Assembly: GCF_001083785.1 (NCBI RefSeq)
Contig: NZ_LAVL01000073.1
Coordinates: 1-39,661, forward strand
Source: Nonomuraea sp. SBT364
GTDB lineage: Bacteria > Actinomycetota > Actinomycetes > Streptosporangiales > Streptosporangiaceae
Reading direction: 5' to 3'
Length of the DNA: 39,661 bases
Made by a program: the position numbers and the translations under genes. The notes below the pieces were generated by a model, which saw nothing but the letters and a program-made list of their open reading frames with translations, was not told the origin of the DNA and made no database searches. Below, one piece after another: positions 1 through 7,990 of the stretch (positions within the stretch are counted from its first letter, which is position 1; each line of letters starts with the position of its first letter).

Positions 1-756
1 CGGCGGAGGGCCGCGGGCGGGCCGCCGCGGCGGTCCCGGCAGCGCCTGGTGGCCGGCCTGGCCACCGCCGCCGCGCTGGCCGTGACCGCCTGGGCGCTGG
101 TGGTCGTGGCGCCGTGGCGGGCCCACAACGTCGGCGCCGTGAGCCAGGCCACCGTCCGGGCCGCGGCCCCCGCCGACACCTCCGCCGAGGTCAAGAGCCC
201 GTCCCCACCGGCGCCCTCGTCGAAGGTGCTGCCGATCCGCAGCCGTACCCCGAAGACCCCCACCGCCGAGCCCGCCACGACGCGACCAGCGCCGAAACGG
301 ACGACCCGCACCTCCGACCCCAAGCCCAAGACCTCGCCGCCCACGTCGGCGGAGCCGGAGGAGCCCACGACGGCCGAGCCCGACTCCCCGCCGCCCCAGG
401 CCGCCCCGGACTGGAGATGCCGCGACTGGTTCTCGCCCACCCCCGGGCTCGAGATGTCGCCCTGCATGGCGCAGGTCGGGGACGAATTCCGCCTGATGGG
501 CCGGGTCCGGGGATCCGCCGGCCTCCGGTCCGACATCCACGTCCAGCTCTACAACACCGACGCCGACTCCAACGTGTCGCAGCCGTTCATCTGCTCCGGC
601 GTGGCGCCGCCCGGCGACGGCGCCGTGGTCACCTGCGGCCCGTTCACCGCCACGGCATCCCGTACCGGCGCGAAGATCGACGTGCGCCAGCGCTGGCGGA
701 AGACGGGCTCGCCGTCGTACCACGGCGGCGTGGAGAGCCCGTGGGTCAAGTGGTGA
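1..756 (+). CDS. Membrane-anchored protein with Pro-rich linker and Cys-containing C-terminal domain (5' partial)
   Basis: The frame is open from the first base, so the gene probably begins upstream; a GTG at 49 is only an internal candidate start. The visible N-terminus is Arg/Pro-rich and then has one hydrophobic segment of about 20 residues (near codons 17-40). A long Pro/Thr/Lys/Ala-rich stretch follows (roughly codons 60-135), typical of a cell-wall-spanning spacer. The last ~110 residues form a compact domain with four cysteines, which could make two disulfides outside the membrane. This reads as a single-pass protein with an extracytoplasmic C-terminal domain. I do not recognise the domain. 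The upstream cytoplasmic part, possibly a sensor or regulatory domain, is outside the window. Confidence 0.7.
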   Translation, partial: RRRAAGGPPRRSRQRLVAGLATAAALAVTAWALVVVAPWRAHNVGAVSQATVRAAAPADTSAEVKSPSPPAPSSKVLPIRSRTPKTPTAEPATTRPAPKRTTRTSDPKPKTSPPTSAEPEEPTTAEPDSPPPQAAPDWRCRDWFSPTPGLEMSPCMAQVGDEFRLMGRVRGSAGLRSDIHVQLYNTDADSNVSQPFICSGVAPPGDGAVVTCGPFTATASRTGAKIDVRQRWRKTGSPSYHGGVESPWVKW

Positions 757-860
757 TCGCCCGGGACATCACGCGATGCGCCGGGACGGCATGGGTGGAA
801 GACTGATCCGGAGACGCCCGGCAGCAGCCTGGTCGTCCCCCATCCGACGTGGAGTACTGT

Positions 861-1355
861 GTGCCCGTTTTCACATTGACCGGTGCCGATCTGATCACCG
901 AGCGGCTCGTGCTGCGGCCATGGCCGGCCGGCGACCTCGCCGCCGTGCGGAGCGGCGAGCGGCGCGACGGCTGGGCGGACGACTTCCCCGCCGAGGGCGA
1001 CCGCGTGATCGCCGGTGTCATCGCCGGGCAGCCGGACCTGATCGGCGCCTACGGGCACCGCCAGATCGCCGAGCGCGAGAGTGGCCTAGTCATCGGCTCC
1101 ATCGGCCTGTTCTGGCCGCCCGCCGACGGGATCGTGGAGCTCGGCTACGGGATCGTGCCGTCCCGGCGCCGCCGAGGCTATGCGTCGGAGGCGACCCTGG
1201 CCATGGTCGAGTTCGCGCTGACCGCGCCGGAGATCGACGTCGTACGCGCCACCGTCGAGCTGGCGAACGTGGCCTCGGTCCGCGTGCTGGAGAAGGCGGG
1301 GCTCCACCGCACCGGCGGCGACGAGGCGACCGCCGAGTTCCGCTCAACCGGGTAA
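861..1355 (+). CDS. GNAT family N-acetyltransferase (RimJ/RimL-like)
   Basis: The 164-aa protein opens with the ITERLVLRPW signature typical of RimJ/RimL-type GNATs. It carries the acetyl-CoA-binding pattern RRRRGYASEA near residue 105 and ends with the usual ANVASVRVLEKAGL strand-helix. These enzymes transfer acetyl from acetyl-CoA to an amine, often a protein N-terminus or small molecule; the substrate here cannot be read from sequence. GTG at 861 is preferred to GTG at 849 because a GGAG ribosome site (851-854) lies 6 nt upstream. It is convergent with the WYL regulator, with a 13-nt gap. Confidence 0.85.
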   Translation: MPVFTLTGADLITERLVLRPWPAGDLAAVRSGERRDGWADDFPAEGDRVIAGVIAGQPDLIGAYGHRQIAERESGLVIGSIGLFWPPADGIVELGYGIVPSRRRRGYASEATLAMVEFALTAPEIDVVRATVELANVASVRVLEKAGLHRTGGDEATAEFRSTG

Positions 1356-1368
1356 CGCCCTCCTCCGC

Positions 1369-2310
1369 TCACGAGGTGGAGCGGGCGAGGGCAGCGGTCA
1401 GGGTCTCGACGTGGGCGGCGAGCGCGGCGGTGAGCGCGGGCGGGGTCCTGACCGTGAAGGGCCAGGGCAGCCCGGTGAGGATGCGGGCCATCGCCGGCAG
1501 GTCCTCGGCGCCGCTGACGAGCAGCACGCCGCCTTCGGGGCAGGGCCGCAGCTCGCCGAAGGTGGCCGGGAGCCGGGCGCGGGCGGAGGCCAGATCTGTG
1601 TCGAGCCACACTTCGGCGCGATGCGTCCAGGCGCCGAGCGTCAGCGCGTGCAGGACGTGCGCGACCGGGTCGAACCCTTCCGGCGGCGCGAACCGGCGCG
1701 GCAGCCCGGCGGCGCCGGCGATCCTGTCGAGGCGGAACATCCGGACCGCGTCTCTGAGGTGATCGTGCCCGACGAGATACCAGCGGCCCGCGTGCACGAC
1801 CAGCCCGTACGGGTCCACGTCCCGGACCCGGCCCGCGTGCTCGATCCGTACGGCGTGCCGGGCGCGCACGGCCGCGGCCAGCGTCAGCGCCCGCTCCGGG
1901 TCGGGCGGCGGCGGGCCGGCGGCCACCGAGGTGGCGGCGAGCAGGGCGGTGACGCGGTCGCGAAGCGCCTCGGGCAGGAGGCGGTCGAGCTTGACGAACG
2001 CGCGGTCGGCCGGCGTGGGGTCGCCGGCGCCTGTCCGCTCGCCCGCTGTGGCGAGCGCGACCGCCACGGCGACCGCCTCGTCTCCGGCGAGCATCAGCGG
2101 CGGCAGCCGGTAGCCGCGGGCGAGCCGGTAGCCGCCGTAGCGTCCGCGCACCGACTCGACCGGGATGTCCAGCTCGCGCAGGGCGGCGACGTAGCGGCGG
2201 ACCGCCCGGGCGTCGACCCCGAGCCGCCCCGCGAGCTCGTCGGCGGGCACCAGCCCCCGGTCCTGAAGGACTTCGAGCAGCGCCAGGACACGGGTCGCGG
2301 GACGGGACAC
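1369..2310 (-). CDS. WYL-domain (YafY-type) transcriptional regulator
   Basis: The 313-aa protein has an N-terminal winged HTH of the HTH_11/DeoR type (residues ~5-60, LLEVLQDRGLVPADELAGRL). A WYL domain follows (~140-215) containing VDPYGLVVHAGRWYLVGHD, and a C-terminal WCX-like extension. WYL regulators bind nucleic acids or small ligands and control neighbouring genes. This one is divergent from the alpha/beta hydrolase at 2389, its probable target. The GTG start has no Shine-Dalgarno sequence but sits 6 nt after a TAGACT -10 box, so the mRNA is probably leaderless. Confidence 0.9.
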   Translation of the reverse strand: MSRPATRVLALLEVLQDRGLVPADELAGRLGVDARAVRRYVAALRELDIPVESVRGRYGGYRLARGYRLPPLMLAGDEAVAVAVALATAGERTGAGDPTPADRAFVKLDRLLPEALRDRVTALLAATSVAAGPPPPDPERALTLAAAVRARHAVRIEHAGRVRDVDPYGLVVHAGRWYLVGHDHLRDAVRMFRLDRIAGAAGLPRRFAPPEGFDPVAHVLHALTLGAWTHRAEVWLDTDLASARARLPATFGELRPCPEGGVLLVSGAEDLPAMARILTGLPWPFTVRTPPALTAALAAHVETLTAALARSTS

Positions 2311-2316
2311 GATCGC

Positions 2317-2345
2317 AGTCTAAACAGGGCAGATTACGTCCACAA
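2317..2345 (-). promoter_or_regulatory. Leaderless-type promoter of the WYL regulator gene
   Basis: On the minus strand TTGTGG (2345-2340) and TAGACT (2322-2317) are separated by exactly 17 nt, and the -10 ends 6 nt before the GTG start. This is the standard geometry of leaderless actinobacterial transcripts, in which transcription begins at or next to the start codon. Confidence 0.5.
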
Positions 2346-2388
2346 TCATCCCTAACCTCCTCCCATCGGCAGACGAAGGGAGTCAGAA

Positions 2389-3078
2389 ATGTCCACGATC
2401 GTGTTGGTCGGCGGCTCGTTCCTCGGCGCGTGGGCGTGGGAGCGGGTCACGCCGGTGCTGGCGGCGGCCGGACACGAGGTCCATCCGCTGACGCTCACCG
2501 GATTCGGTGACCGCGCGCACCTGGGGTCGGCGGCGACCACGCTCACCACGCACGCCACCGACATCGCGGCCGCGATCGAGGTCGCAGGCCTGCGGGAGGT
2601 CGTGCTCGTCGCGCACTCCTACGGCGGCGCCCCGGCGACCATCGCCGCCGCGGCCGTCCCCGGGCGCATCGCCCGGATCGTCTACGTCGCCGCGGTCCTG
2701 CCGCAGGCGGGCCGGACGTTGTTCGAGATCAGCCCGCCGGGCATCGAGGAGGCGATCATGCGGACCGTCGAGGACGGGCGCATCCCGGTCATGAGCGACG
2801 AGATCATCGACGCCAACTTCGGCGACCACGGCCTCACCCCCGAGGACCGGGCCTGGCTGCGGGCACGCGCGACCGGCCAGCCGGTCAACACCTACCGCGA
2901 CCCGGCGCCGGCCGACCTCGGCGCGGCCGAAGCTCTCCCCCGCACCTTCGTCGCCTGCCTGGGCGACCCCGGCGAGCCCGCCGGCCGGGACCCGCTCACC
3001 CTCGACAGCGGGCACTGGCCGATGATCACCAAGCCGGTGGAGCTGGCCGGACTGATCGACACGGTGGCCCGCGCGTGA
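2389..3078 (+). CDS. Alpha/beta hydrolase (plant-methylesterase/EstC-like)
   Basis: The 229-aa alpha/beta-hydrolase starts with a short strand and the oxyanion motif GGSFLGAWAW. Its nucleophile elbow is AHSYGG (Ser near residue 81), and the catalytic His lies in DSGHWPM close to the C-terminus. The small size and early GxFxGAWxW motif match esterases of the methylesterase/hydroxynitrile-lyase-like branch. A GAAGGGAG ribosome site lies just upstream of ATG 2389. It is divergent from the WYL regulator, which probably controls it. Substrate unknown. Confidence 0.85.
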   Translation: MSTIVLVGGSFLGAWAWERVTPVLAAAGHEVHPLTLTGFGDRAHLGSAATTLTTHATDIAAAIEVAGLREVVLVAHSYGGAPATIAAAAVPGRIARIVYVAAVLPQAGRTLFEISPPGIEEAIMRTVEDGRIPVMSDEIIDANFGDHGLTPEDRAWLRARATGQPVNTYRDPAPADLGAAEALPRTFVACLGDPGEPAGRDPLTLDSGHWPMITKPVELAGLIDTVARA

Positions 3079-3102
3079 TCGTCCACCCGCCGCCCGAGGA
3101 GC

Positions 3103-3732
3103 TCAGGTCAGCAGTTCACGGGCCAGGGCGTCGCCCCACCAGCGTTCGACGCGGTCGGGTGACCAGCCGCGCTCGGTGGTGAGCGTGGCGTACACGTCGA
3201 TGGTGCACAGGGCCGCGTACACGTCGACGGCGGTCGCCACGTCCAGCCCGGCGCGCAGGGCCCCGGCCGGCCAGGAGGAGAACACCTGGACGCGGGTCTC
3301 GTCACCGCGGCGGCGCCCGTCGCGGTACACCTCGGCCAGGCCGGGCTCGGTGCGGCCCGCCTCGCGCAGGAGCCCGATGATGTCGCCGGCGCGCTCGTAC
3401 AGCCGCCGGTCGAAGCCGGCCATCGCCCGCAGTTGCCGCGCCGGGTCAGCCGACGGGTCCTCCAGCTCGGCCAGCATCCGCGGCGCGTCGCCGCTCAGAT
3501 CGGCCGAGTCGGCCAGGGCCCGCGCCAGCCCGACCTTGTTCCCGTACGTGGAATAGACCGTCGGGACGGACACCCCGGCCTCGCGTGCCACGTCGCGCAC
3601 GGTCGTCTGCGCCCACCCTCGGGCGAGGAACAGCCCGCGCGCGGCCTCGGCGATCGCGGCCCGGGTCTCCAGTGCCTGGGTGGTACGGCGCAGCGAGTCG
3701 TAGCGACGCCGCCCCTGCTCCTCGCTCATCAT
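3103..3732 (-). CDS. TetR family transcriptional regulator
   Basis: The 209-aa protein has a TetR DNA-binding domain at residues ~20-70 (AAIAEAARGLFLARGWAQTT, then VRDVAREAGVSVPTVYSTYG), with a helical ligand-binding C-terminus. It is convergent with the hydrolase at 2389. Upstream lies an inverted CTAGCCT pair, a candidate self-operator. Two consecutive ATG codons (3732, 3729) make the exact start uncertain by one residue. No exporter or enzyme gene is adjacent in the same unit. Confidence 0.9.
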   Translation of the reverse strand: MMSEEQGRRRYDSLRRTTQALETRAAIAEAARGLFLARGWAQTTVRDVAREAGVSVPTVYSTYGNKVGLARALADSADLSGDAPRMLAELEDPSADPARQLRAMAGFDRRLYERAGDIIGLLREAGRTEPGLAEVYRDGRRRGDETRVQVFSSWPAGALRAGLDVATAVDVYAALCTIDVYATLTTERGWSPDRVERWWGDALARELLT

Positions 3733-3738
3733 CTCCCA

Positions 3739-3783
3739 CTAGCCTTACATCGCTCATGACGAATATGCGCTGCGTCAGGCTAG
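3739..3783. repeat. CTAGCCT-N31-AGGCTAG inverted repeat upstream of tetR
   Basis: Perfect 7-bp arms at 3739-3745 and 3777-3783 flank the region just upstream of the TetR gene at 3103-3732. The placement would suit two half-sites for autoregulation. The wide spacing makes this tentative. Confidence 0.3.
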
Positions 3784-3800
3784 CGTCTGCCGCGTGTTCG

Positions 3801-4286
3801 CTATTCGCTGTAGTTCTTCCCCAGCGGCCTGCCGGGGATCGGCTTGGCGATGAGCGCGACGGGGACGAAGAAGCAGATCTGGGCGATGGCGAGGGTGAGC
3901 GTCCAGAGCGCCTTGTCGTCGTAGTGAACGGACGCCCTGGCATACAGTTCGTCCGAGACGCGCTCACCGAACGGGTTCGGGGTGAGAACGGCGTCCACGA
4001 GCTCCAGCGCGACCCGTTCGGCGTCGGTGAAGCAGGGGGCGTCCCGCCACGACGCCACGGCGGTGATGCGCTCCTCGCTCTCCCCCGCCTTGCGGAGCAT
4101 CCCGGTCTGCCGGACGGTGTGGTACGTGCTGCCGACGATCTGCCCGGCTCGCAGGTGCATCAGGTTGACGGTGGCAGCGGGGATCGAGCCGTTCAGGGTG
4201 GCCTTGGTCATGGCTCCGGCGATCGTCCCCACCTCGGGGAAGAACTGGACGGGATCAGGCATGCGCGACTGGACGTTGTCAGACAT
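3801..4286 (-). CDS. Carboxymuconolactone-decarboxylase-fold protein lacking the redox cysteines
   Basis: The 161-aa protein matches the AhpD/CMD helical fold: LRAGQIVGSTYHTVRQ (residues 46-60), GESEERI, then WRDAPCFTDAERVALEL. Typical single-domain members have a CxxC plus a His (NGCxYCxxxH) acting as a peroxidatic or disulfide centre. Here the equivalent positions are Ser53, His56 and Gln60, so thiol chemistry is not expected. The gene is divergent from an ECF41 sigma factor, a linkage known for that family, and has an ECF41-type promoter. The ribosome site GAGG could pair with CCTC just before the ATG, a possible weak translational lock. Confidence 0.85.
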   Translation of the reverse strand: MSDNVQSRMPDPVQFFPEVGTIAGAMTKATLNGSIPAATVNLMHLRAGQIVGSTYHTVRQTGMLRKAGESEERITAVASWRDAPCFTDAERVALELVDAVLTPNPFGERVSDELYARASVHYDDKALWTLTLAIAQICFFVPVALIAKPIPGRPLGKNYSE

Positions 4287-4326
4287 CAGGAGGATTTCCT
4301 CTCGTTCTCGGCAGGATTCTCACTCC

Positions 4327-4353
4327 GACGACACAGCCGCCCGGACTGTGAGG
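4327..4353 (-). promoter_or_regulatory. ECF41-type promoter for the CMD-fold gene
   Basis: Read on the minus strand: CCTCACA (4353-4347), 16-nt spacer, CGTC (4330-4327). The published ECF41 target consensus is TGTCACA-N16-CGTC. The -10 and spacing match exactly and 5 of 7 bases match in the -35. The leader to ATG 4286 would be about 35 nt. Confidence 0.75.
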
Positions 4354-4377
4354 CGGCATCCCGGCCTCACAGTCCGG
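4341..4377. repeat. 14-bp perfect inverted repeat uniting two -35 elements
   Basis: CCGGACTGTGAGGC at 4341-4354 is the exact reverse complement of 4364-4377, with a 9-nt centre. The arms contain the -35 elements of the two divergent ECF41-type promoters, so the divergon is symmetrical about about 4359. Confidence 0.85.
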
Positions 4378-4391
4378 CGCGCTGTCCCGTC
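4365..4391 (+). promoter_or_regulatory. ECF41-type autoregulatory promoter for sigJ
   Basis: CCTCACA (4365-4371), a 16-nt spacer and CGTC (4388-4391) read towards the sigma gene. It is identical in -35, spacing and -10 to the opposing promoter. The leader to ATG 4433 would be about 35 nt. This implies positive autoregulation. Confidence 0.75.
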
Positions 4392-4432
4392 TTACTGGTG
4401 AGGGCAGACGCGACCGAGGGAGCGGCGACACC

Positions 4433-5323
4433 ATGACCAGCCCATCCGACCTGATGAGCGAGCGGCGACAGCTGATCAATCTCGCCTACCGGCTCCTCGG
4501 CTCGCTGGCCGACGCCGAGGACGTCGTGCAGGAGACGTACACCCGCTGGTACGCCATGTCCCGCGACCAGCAGGACGCCATCGACTCCCCCGCCGCCTGG
4601 CTCACCAAGGTCGCCGGCCGCATCTGCCTCGACCTGCTCGGCTCGGCGCGGGCCAGGCGCGAGCGCTACGTGGGCGAGTGGATCCCGGAACCGCTGCCCG
4701 ACCCCGGGGACGCCGGACCCGGCGGCGACCCGGCCGACCGCGTCACCCTGGACGAGTCGGTCAACATGGCCTTCCTCGTCGTGCTCGACGCGATGACCCC
4801 GCCCGAGCGGGTCGCGTTCATCCTGCACGACGTCTTCCGCTACCCGTTCCCCGAAGTGGCCGAGATCGTCGGCCGGACACCGGCGGCCTGTCGCCAGCTG
4901 GCCACCTCGGCGCGGCGCCGCATTCGCGACTCGCGACCCGCCGCGGCTCCCGCGGCCCGGCGTGCCACCGTCGTCAGGGAGTTCAAGCAGGCCTGGGAGG
5001 CCAAGGACATCGACGCGCTCATCGGGCTGCTCGATCCCCACGCCCGGGCGATCACCGACGGCGGCGGCCTGGCCAAGGCTCTGCTCCGCCCGCTGGAGGG
5101 CAGCGAACAGATCGCGCATTACACCCTGATCCTGGCGAGCCGGGCGCCCAACCTGACACTCCTGGAGCGCACGGTCAACGGCCAGCCCGGACTGGTCGTG
5201 CAGCAGGACGGCGTCACCACCGGGGTGATCGCGTTCGACTTCGCAGATGACCGAATCACTCATATATGGTCCGTCCGCAACCCTGAAAAGCTCCGGGCGT
5301 GGACGCCCGGGCTGCCGGCTTGA
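4433..5323 (+). CDS. sigJ: ECF41-family RNA polymerase sigma factor (SigJ type) with SnoaL-like C-terminal domain
   Basis: The 296-aa protein has sigma region 2 (residues ~8-75, AYRLLGSLADAEDVVQETY) and region 4 (~110-165), followed by a SnoaL-like extension (~175-290). Motifs diagnostic of ECF41 are present: WIPEP (83-87), DGGG (209-212) and NPEKL (283-287). In this family there is no separate anti-sigma factor; the C-terminal domain contacts the core sigma and modulates activity. ECF41 genes lie beside CMD, oxidoreductase or epimerase genes that they transcribe, as here. A GAGGGAG ribosome site precedes the ATG. Confidence 0.93.
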   Translation: MTSPSDLMSERRQLINLAYRLLGSLADAEDVVQETYTRWYAMSRDQQDAIDSPAAWLTKVAGRICLDLLGSARARRERYVGEWIPEPLPDPGDAGPGGDPADRVTLDESVNMAFLVVLDAMTPPERVAFILHDVFRYPFPEVAEIVGRTPAACRQLATSARRRIRDSRPAAAPAARRATVVREFKQAWEAKDIDALIGLLDPHARAITDGGGLAKALLRPLEGSEQIAHYTLILASRAPNLTLLERTVNGQPGLVVQQDGVTTGVIAFDFADDRITHIWSVRNPEKLRAWTPGLPA

Positions 5324-5349
5324 ATCATCCCCCCGTCAAGGAGTCACCC

Positions 5350-5706
5350 GTGTTCATGCGCGTCCTGCTCATCCTGCAGACGTTGGCCGTCTTCTCCGCG
5401 CCTGTCACCGCCGGTCTGCTGCTGACCTCGGCCGGCGGGCGGGCCCTGCACAGCGCCTCGGCGTACACGGTGTTCACCGCGGCGGTGATCGGCCTGGTCG
5501 CCGCGATCCTGGTGTGGCGGAAGGGCGGCGGCTCACCCACGCCCATCGGGTACGCCGCCGGGTTCCTCGTCCTCACGCTGGCTCAGATCGCGCTGGGCAT
5601 CGCCGACATGAAGACCCTGCACTTCCCCCTGGGCGTGCTCCTGTTCGGCGTGAGCATCCTCCAGCTCACAGCGCTCCGGCAGCGGGAATCCGCACCAGCC
5701 CGGTGA
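5350..5706 (+). CDS. Small four-helix integral membrane protein
   Basis: The 118-aa protein is almost entirely hydrophobic, with about four membrane segments (near residues 3-22, 34-54, 63-82 and 88-105). It ends in a short basic tail. GTG 5350 is preferred because AAGGAG (5338-5343) lies 6 nt upstream; ATG 5356 is possible. It follows the sigma gene by 26 nt and may be read from the sigJ promoter. Its 3' end overlaps the convergent 122-aa gene by 41 nt. Family not recognised. Confidence 0.75.
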   Translation: MFMRVLLILQTLAVFSAPVTAGLLLTSAGGRALHSASAYTVFTAAVIGLVAAILVWRKGGGSPTPIGYAAGFLVLTLAQIALGIADMKTLHFPLGVLLFGVSILQLTALRQRESAPAR

Positions 5707-6034
5707 GTTCGGCCAGCGCCTGACCGGACAGGCCCCGCAACTCCTCCCAATCAGGGTCCGCGGCCAGCCCGGCGGGAGTCCACTTGCCGGCGTTGACGTG
5801 CCCGCTCATCCCGTCCAGGCGCTGGTCCATCCGTTGCAGCAGTTCGTGCAACCACGGCGACAGGAGGCCCGGGGCCTGTTCCTCCACCATCCAGAGGATC
5901 CCCATCGCCGAATCCAGGTTCAGGGCCAGTTCGTCCTCGTGCCACCCGTGGCGCCGGCACCAGGCGATCTGTTCTTCAGCGGGCGCGGCGAGCATCACCA
6001 GCGAATCGACGAGGCACTTCAAAGCCCATTCCAC
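5666..6034 (-). CDS. Hypothetical cytoplasmic protein, 122 aa
   Basis: This mainly helical, acidic protein has no signal peptide or membrane segment. It is rich in Trp and Leu (GILWMVEEQAPGLLSPWL, DPDWEELRGLSG). Its GTG start lies 3 nt after the stop of the secreted protein gene, so the two are almost certainly cotranscribed and coupled. No recognised domain. It overlaps the tail of the convergent membrane-protein gene. Confidence 0.65.
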   Translation of the reverse strand: MEWALKCLVDSLVMLAAPAEEQIAWCRRHGWHEDELALNLDSAMGILWMVEEQAPGLLSPWLHELLQRMDQRLDGMSGHVNAGKWTPAGLAADPDWEELRGLSGQALAELTGLVRIPAAGAL

Positions 6035-6037
6035 GCA

Positions 6038-7036
6038 TCACGTCCATTCGGCGACCCGGAAGACGGAAAGCATGTCATGCCGGCGGGGATCTGCCACGTC
6101 GGTGTACGGGTAGAAGGACGCCTCGACCCCGACCCAGCCGCGCCATCTGCCCTTGTCATCGATGACCTGGAGCAACGGGTAGACGTGGGAATTGCCCTTG
6201 TGGCACTGGCCGCCCTTCGCCAGGCAGGTGCACCAGTGCCAGTGGGTGTCGCGGCGGTCCTTGCCGGTGATCTGCTGGACGAAGTTCTGCAGGCTGCGAT
6301 CCTTGTCGTACGGCGCCGGACAGCTGCAGTTGCCTGTCTCCCGGGTCTTGAACGCCATGCACCACGTGGTGTCCGTGCACTGGATGTACTGGCTCATGTC
6401 CCAGGTCCGGTCGACGTAGCCGACGTCGCCCTTGGCCGCCCGGTGGTAGGTCATGGTCAGCGGCTCGTCGTGCGCCCGTACCGACTCCATCGGCCGTCGC
6501 ACCTCGAACCCGGCATTGCTGCCGTATCCGTAGCCGTGCGTGATCTTGCGCGAGTACTTGAACGTCAGGCGGCTGTACGTGCCGTCGGGCGCGGTGTCGA
6601 CCCACCATTCCTCGGTACGCCACGTCGTCTGGTCCCAGGTGATGTTGACGTACTGGCGTCCGGCGGTGGTGTGCAGGGAGAAGGACCCGGCCCTGACCTC
6701 GGACGCCCGCGACAGGAAACCGCCGGCCGTCTTGATCTCGCACGGCCGGGCGGTGTCCTGCGTGCCGGCGCACTTGCCGCCGGGAACGGTGCCCGTCCCG
6801 ACACGGGGAGCCGGCTTGCTCTGGCTCCACGCCCACGTGTCGCTGCGCACCCGGCCGGTGGAAGTGAACTTGTAGGTGCCCAGCCGCACCCAGTTGCTCC
6901 CGGACGTCTCCCGCAGCGATCCGAAGGACACGACGTAGTTCGCCTTCTTGCCCGGCAGCGCGGTGGCCGCCGCCGCCGGGCTCACCGGGCCGAGCAACGC
7001 CGCCACCATGAGCAGGACACATCCGACGGAGCGCAT
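6038..7036 (-). CDS. Secreted cysteine-rich protein of unknown function
   Basis: The 332-aa protein has a clear Sec signal peptide: MRSVG, a hydrophobic core, and cleavage probably after PAAAA near residue 24. The mature part is rich in Trp, Tyr, Thr and Cys. Cysteine clusters GNCSCP and HWCTCLAKGGQC near the C-terminus suggest several disulfides. Many short alternating polar/hydrophobic strands suggest a beta-rich extracellular domain. It heads a two-gene unit with the 122-aa protein downstream. I do not recognise the family and see no catalytic signature. Confidence 0.8.
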   Translation of the reverse strand: MRSVGCVLLMVAALLGPVSPAAAATALPGKKANYVVSFGSLRETSGSNWVRLGTYKFTSTGRVRSDTWAWSQSKPAPRVGTGTVPGGKCAGTQDTARPCEIKTAGGFLSRASEVRAGSFSLHTTAGRQYVNITWDQTTWRTEEWWVDTAPDGTYSRLTFKYSRKITHGYGYGSNAGFEVRRPMESVRAHDEPLTMTYHRAAKGDVGYVDRTWDMSQYIQCTDTTWCMAFKTRETGNCSCPAPYDKDRSLQNFVQQITGKDRRDTHWHWCTCLAKGGQCHKGNSHVYPLLQVIDDKGRWRGWVGVEASFYPYTDVADPRRHDMLSVFRVAEWT

Positions 7037-7153
7037 CCACTGGTCCTTCCGAGAGAAGCCGGTCCCTGAACACGCGGGGACCCGATCTTGGCGGAGGGAC
7101 TCTATGGCACGGCGGTATGGAGCGGGTATGTCATGCCCCGAAGGCCGTTCGCC

Positions 7154-7990
7154 TCACCCGGTTCGGCGCGCGGCCAGGAATTCCGTGATGCGTCCGGCGA
7201 CGGCCTCCGGCTGTTCGGCGAGCATGTCGTGGCCGGCGTCCAGTTCCCAGACCCGGATGTGGGGAGGCAGGCCGGTGAGGTCGCGGCGCACTCCTCTCCT
7301 GAACGCCTCCATCAACTCCCCGCCCGGCATCCCGGACGGGTCCTGGGTCGGGATCACGACCAGGGCGTCGCAGGCGACCTGGCGCAGGAGCGGGATCGTG
7401 TCGCGGAACTCCGGGGTGCAGCGCACCGCTTCGAGAAGTCCGGCGTCCGGCCGGGCGTAGACCTCGCCGTCCCTTTCGACGCGGGCCCTGGCCGGGAGCA
7501 TGGGCTGGAGCTCGGCGGGGAGCGGCCGGCCCATGCTCGCGGCCTGCGCGTCGAACGCGGCCTTGAGATCGGCCAGCTCCCGGTCCCGCACCGCGGGGTC
7601 CATCCCCGGGTAGTTGTCCGGGGCGTTCTCGGCGGACCGCAGACCGTCGAGGTTGACGATTCCCGGGCATTCGGGGTGGCGTCTTGCCCACAGCACGGCG
7701 AGCATGCCGCCCAGCGAATGGCCGACGACCGCCGGATTGCCGAGGCCCAGGTGTTTCACGACGGCTTCGAGGTCGTCCAGCACACGCTCCCACTCCCACG
7801 GGCCGTCGCCGGACAGGCCGTGACCACGCAGGTCGAGCGCCACGGCGCGGCGGCCGCCGAGGTCGAGCGCGTCCCAGGCCTCCAGCGTGCCGCCGAGGCC
7901 GTGCAGGAGAAGGACGGGTTCGCCCGGCCCGCCGTGGTCGCGCACGGCCAGGGGGATCTCGTGGTCAGTGATGGTGACGTCGTGCGCCAT
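7154..7990 (-). CDS. Alpha/beta hydrolase
   Basis: This 278-aa alpha/beta-hydrolase has the oxyanion region LLLHGLGGTLEAW (~residue 27). The nucleophile is in VGHSLGGML (~97) and the C-terminal His in DAGHDM (~253). It resembles peroxidase/esterase-like hydrolases of broad actinobacterial distribution; substrate unknown. The start has an AGGAG ribosome site and overlaps the end of the upstream HTH-protein gene by 26 nt, so the two form a coupled operon. Confidence 0.85.
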   Translation of the reverse strand: MAHDVTITDHEIPLAVRDHGGPGEPVLLLHGLGGTLEAWDALDLGGRRAVALDLRGHGLSGDGPWEWERVLDDLEAVVKHLGLGNPAVVGHSLGGMLAVLWARRHPECPGIVNLDGLRSAENAPDNYPGMDPAVRDRELADLKAAFDAQAASMGRPLPAELQPMLPARARVERDGEVYARPDAGLLEAVRCTPEFRDTIPLLRQVACDALVVIPTQDPSGMPGGELMEAFRRGVRRDLTGLPPHIRVWELDAGHDMLAEQPEAVAGRITEFLAARRTG

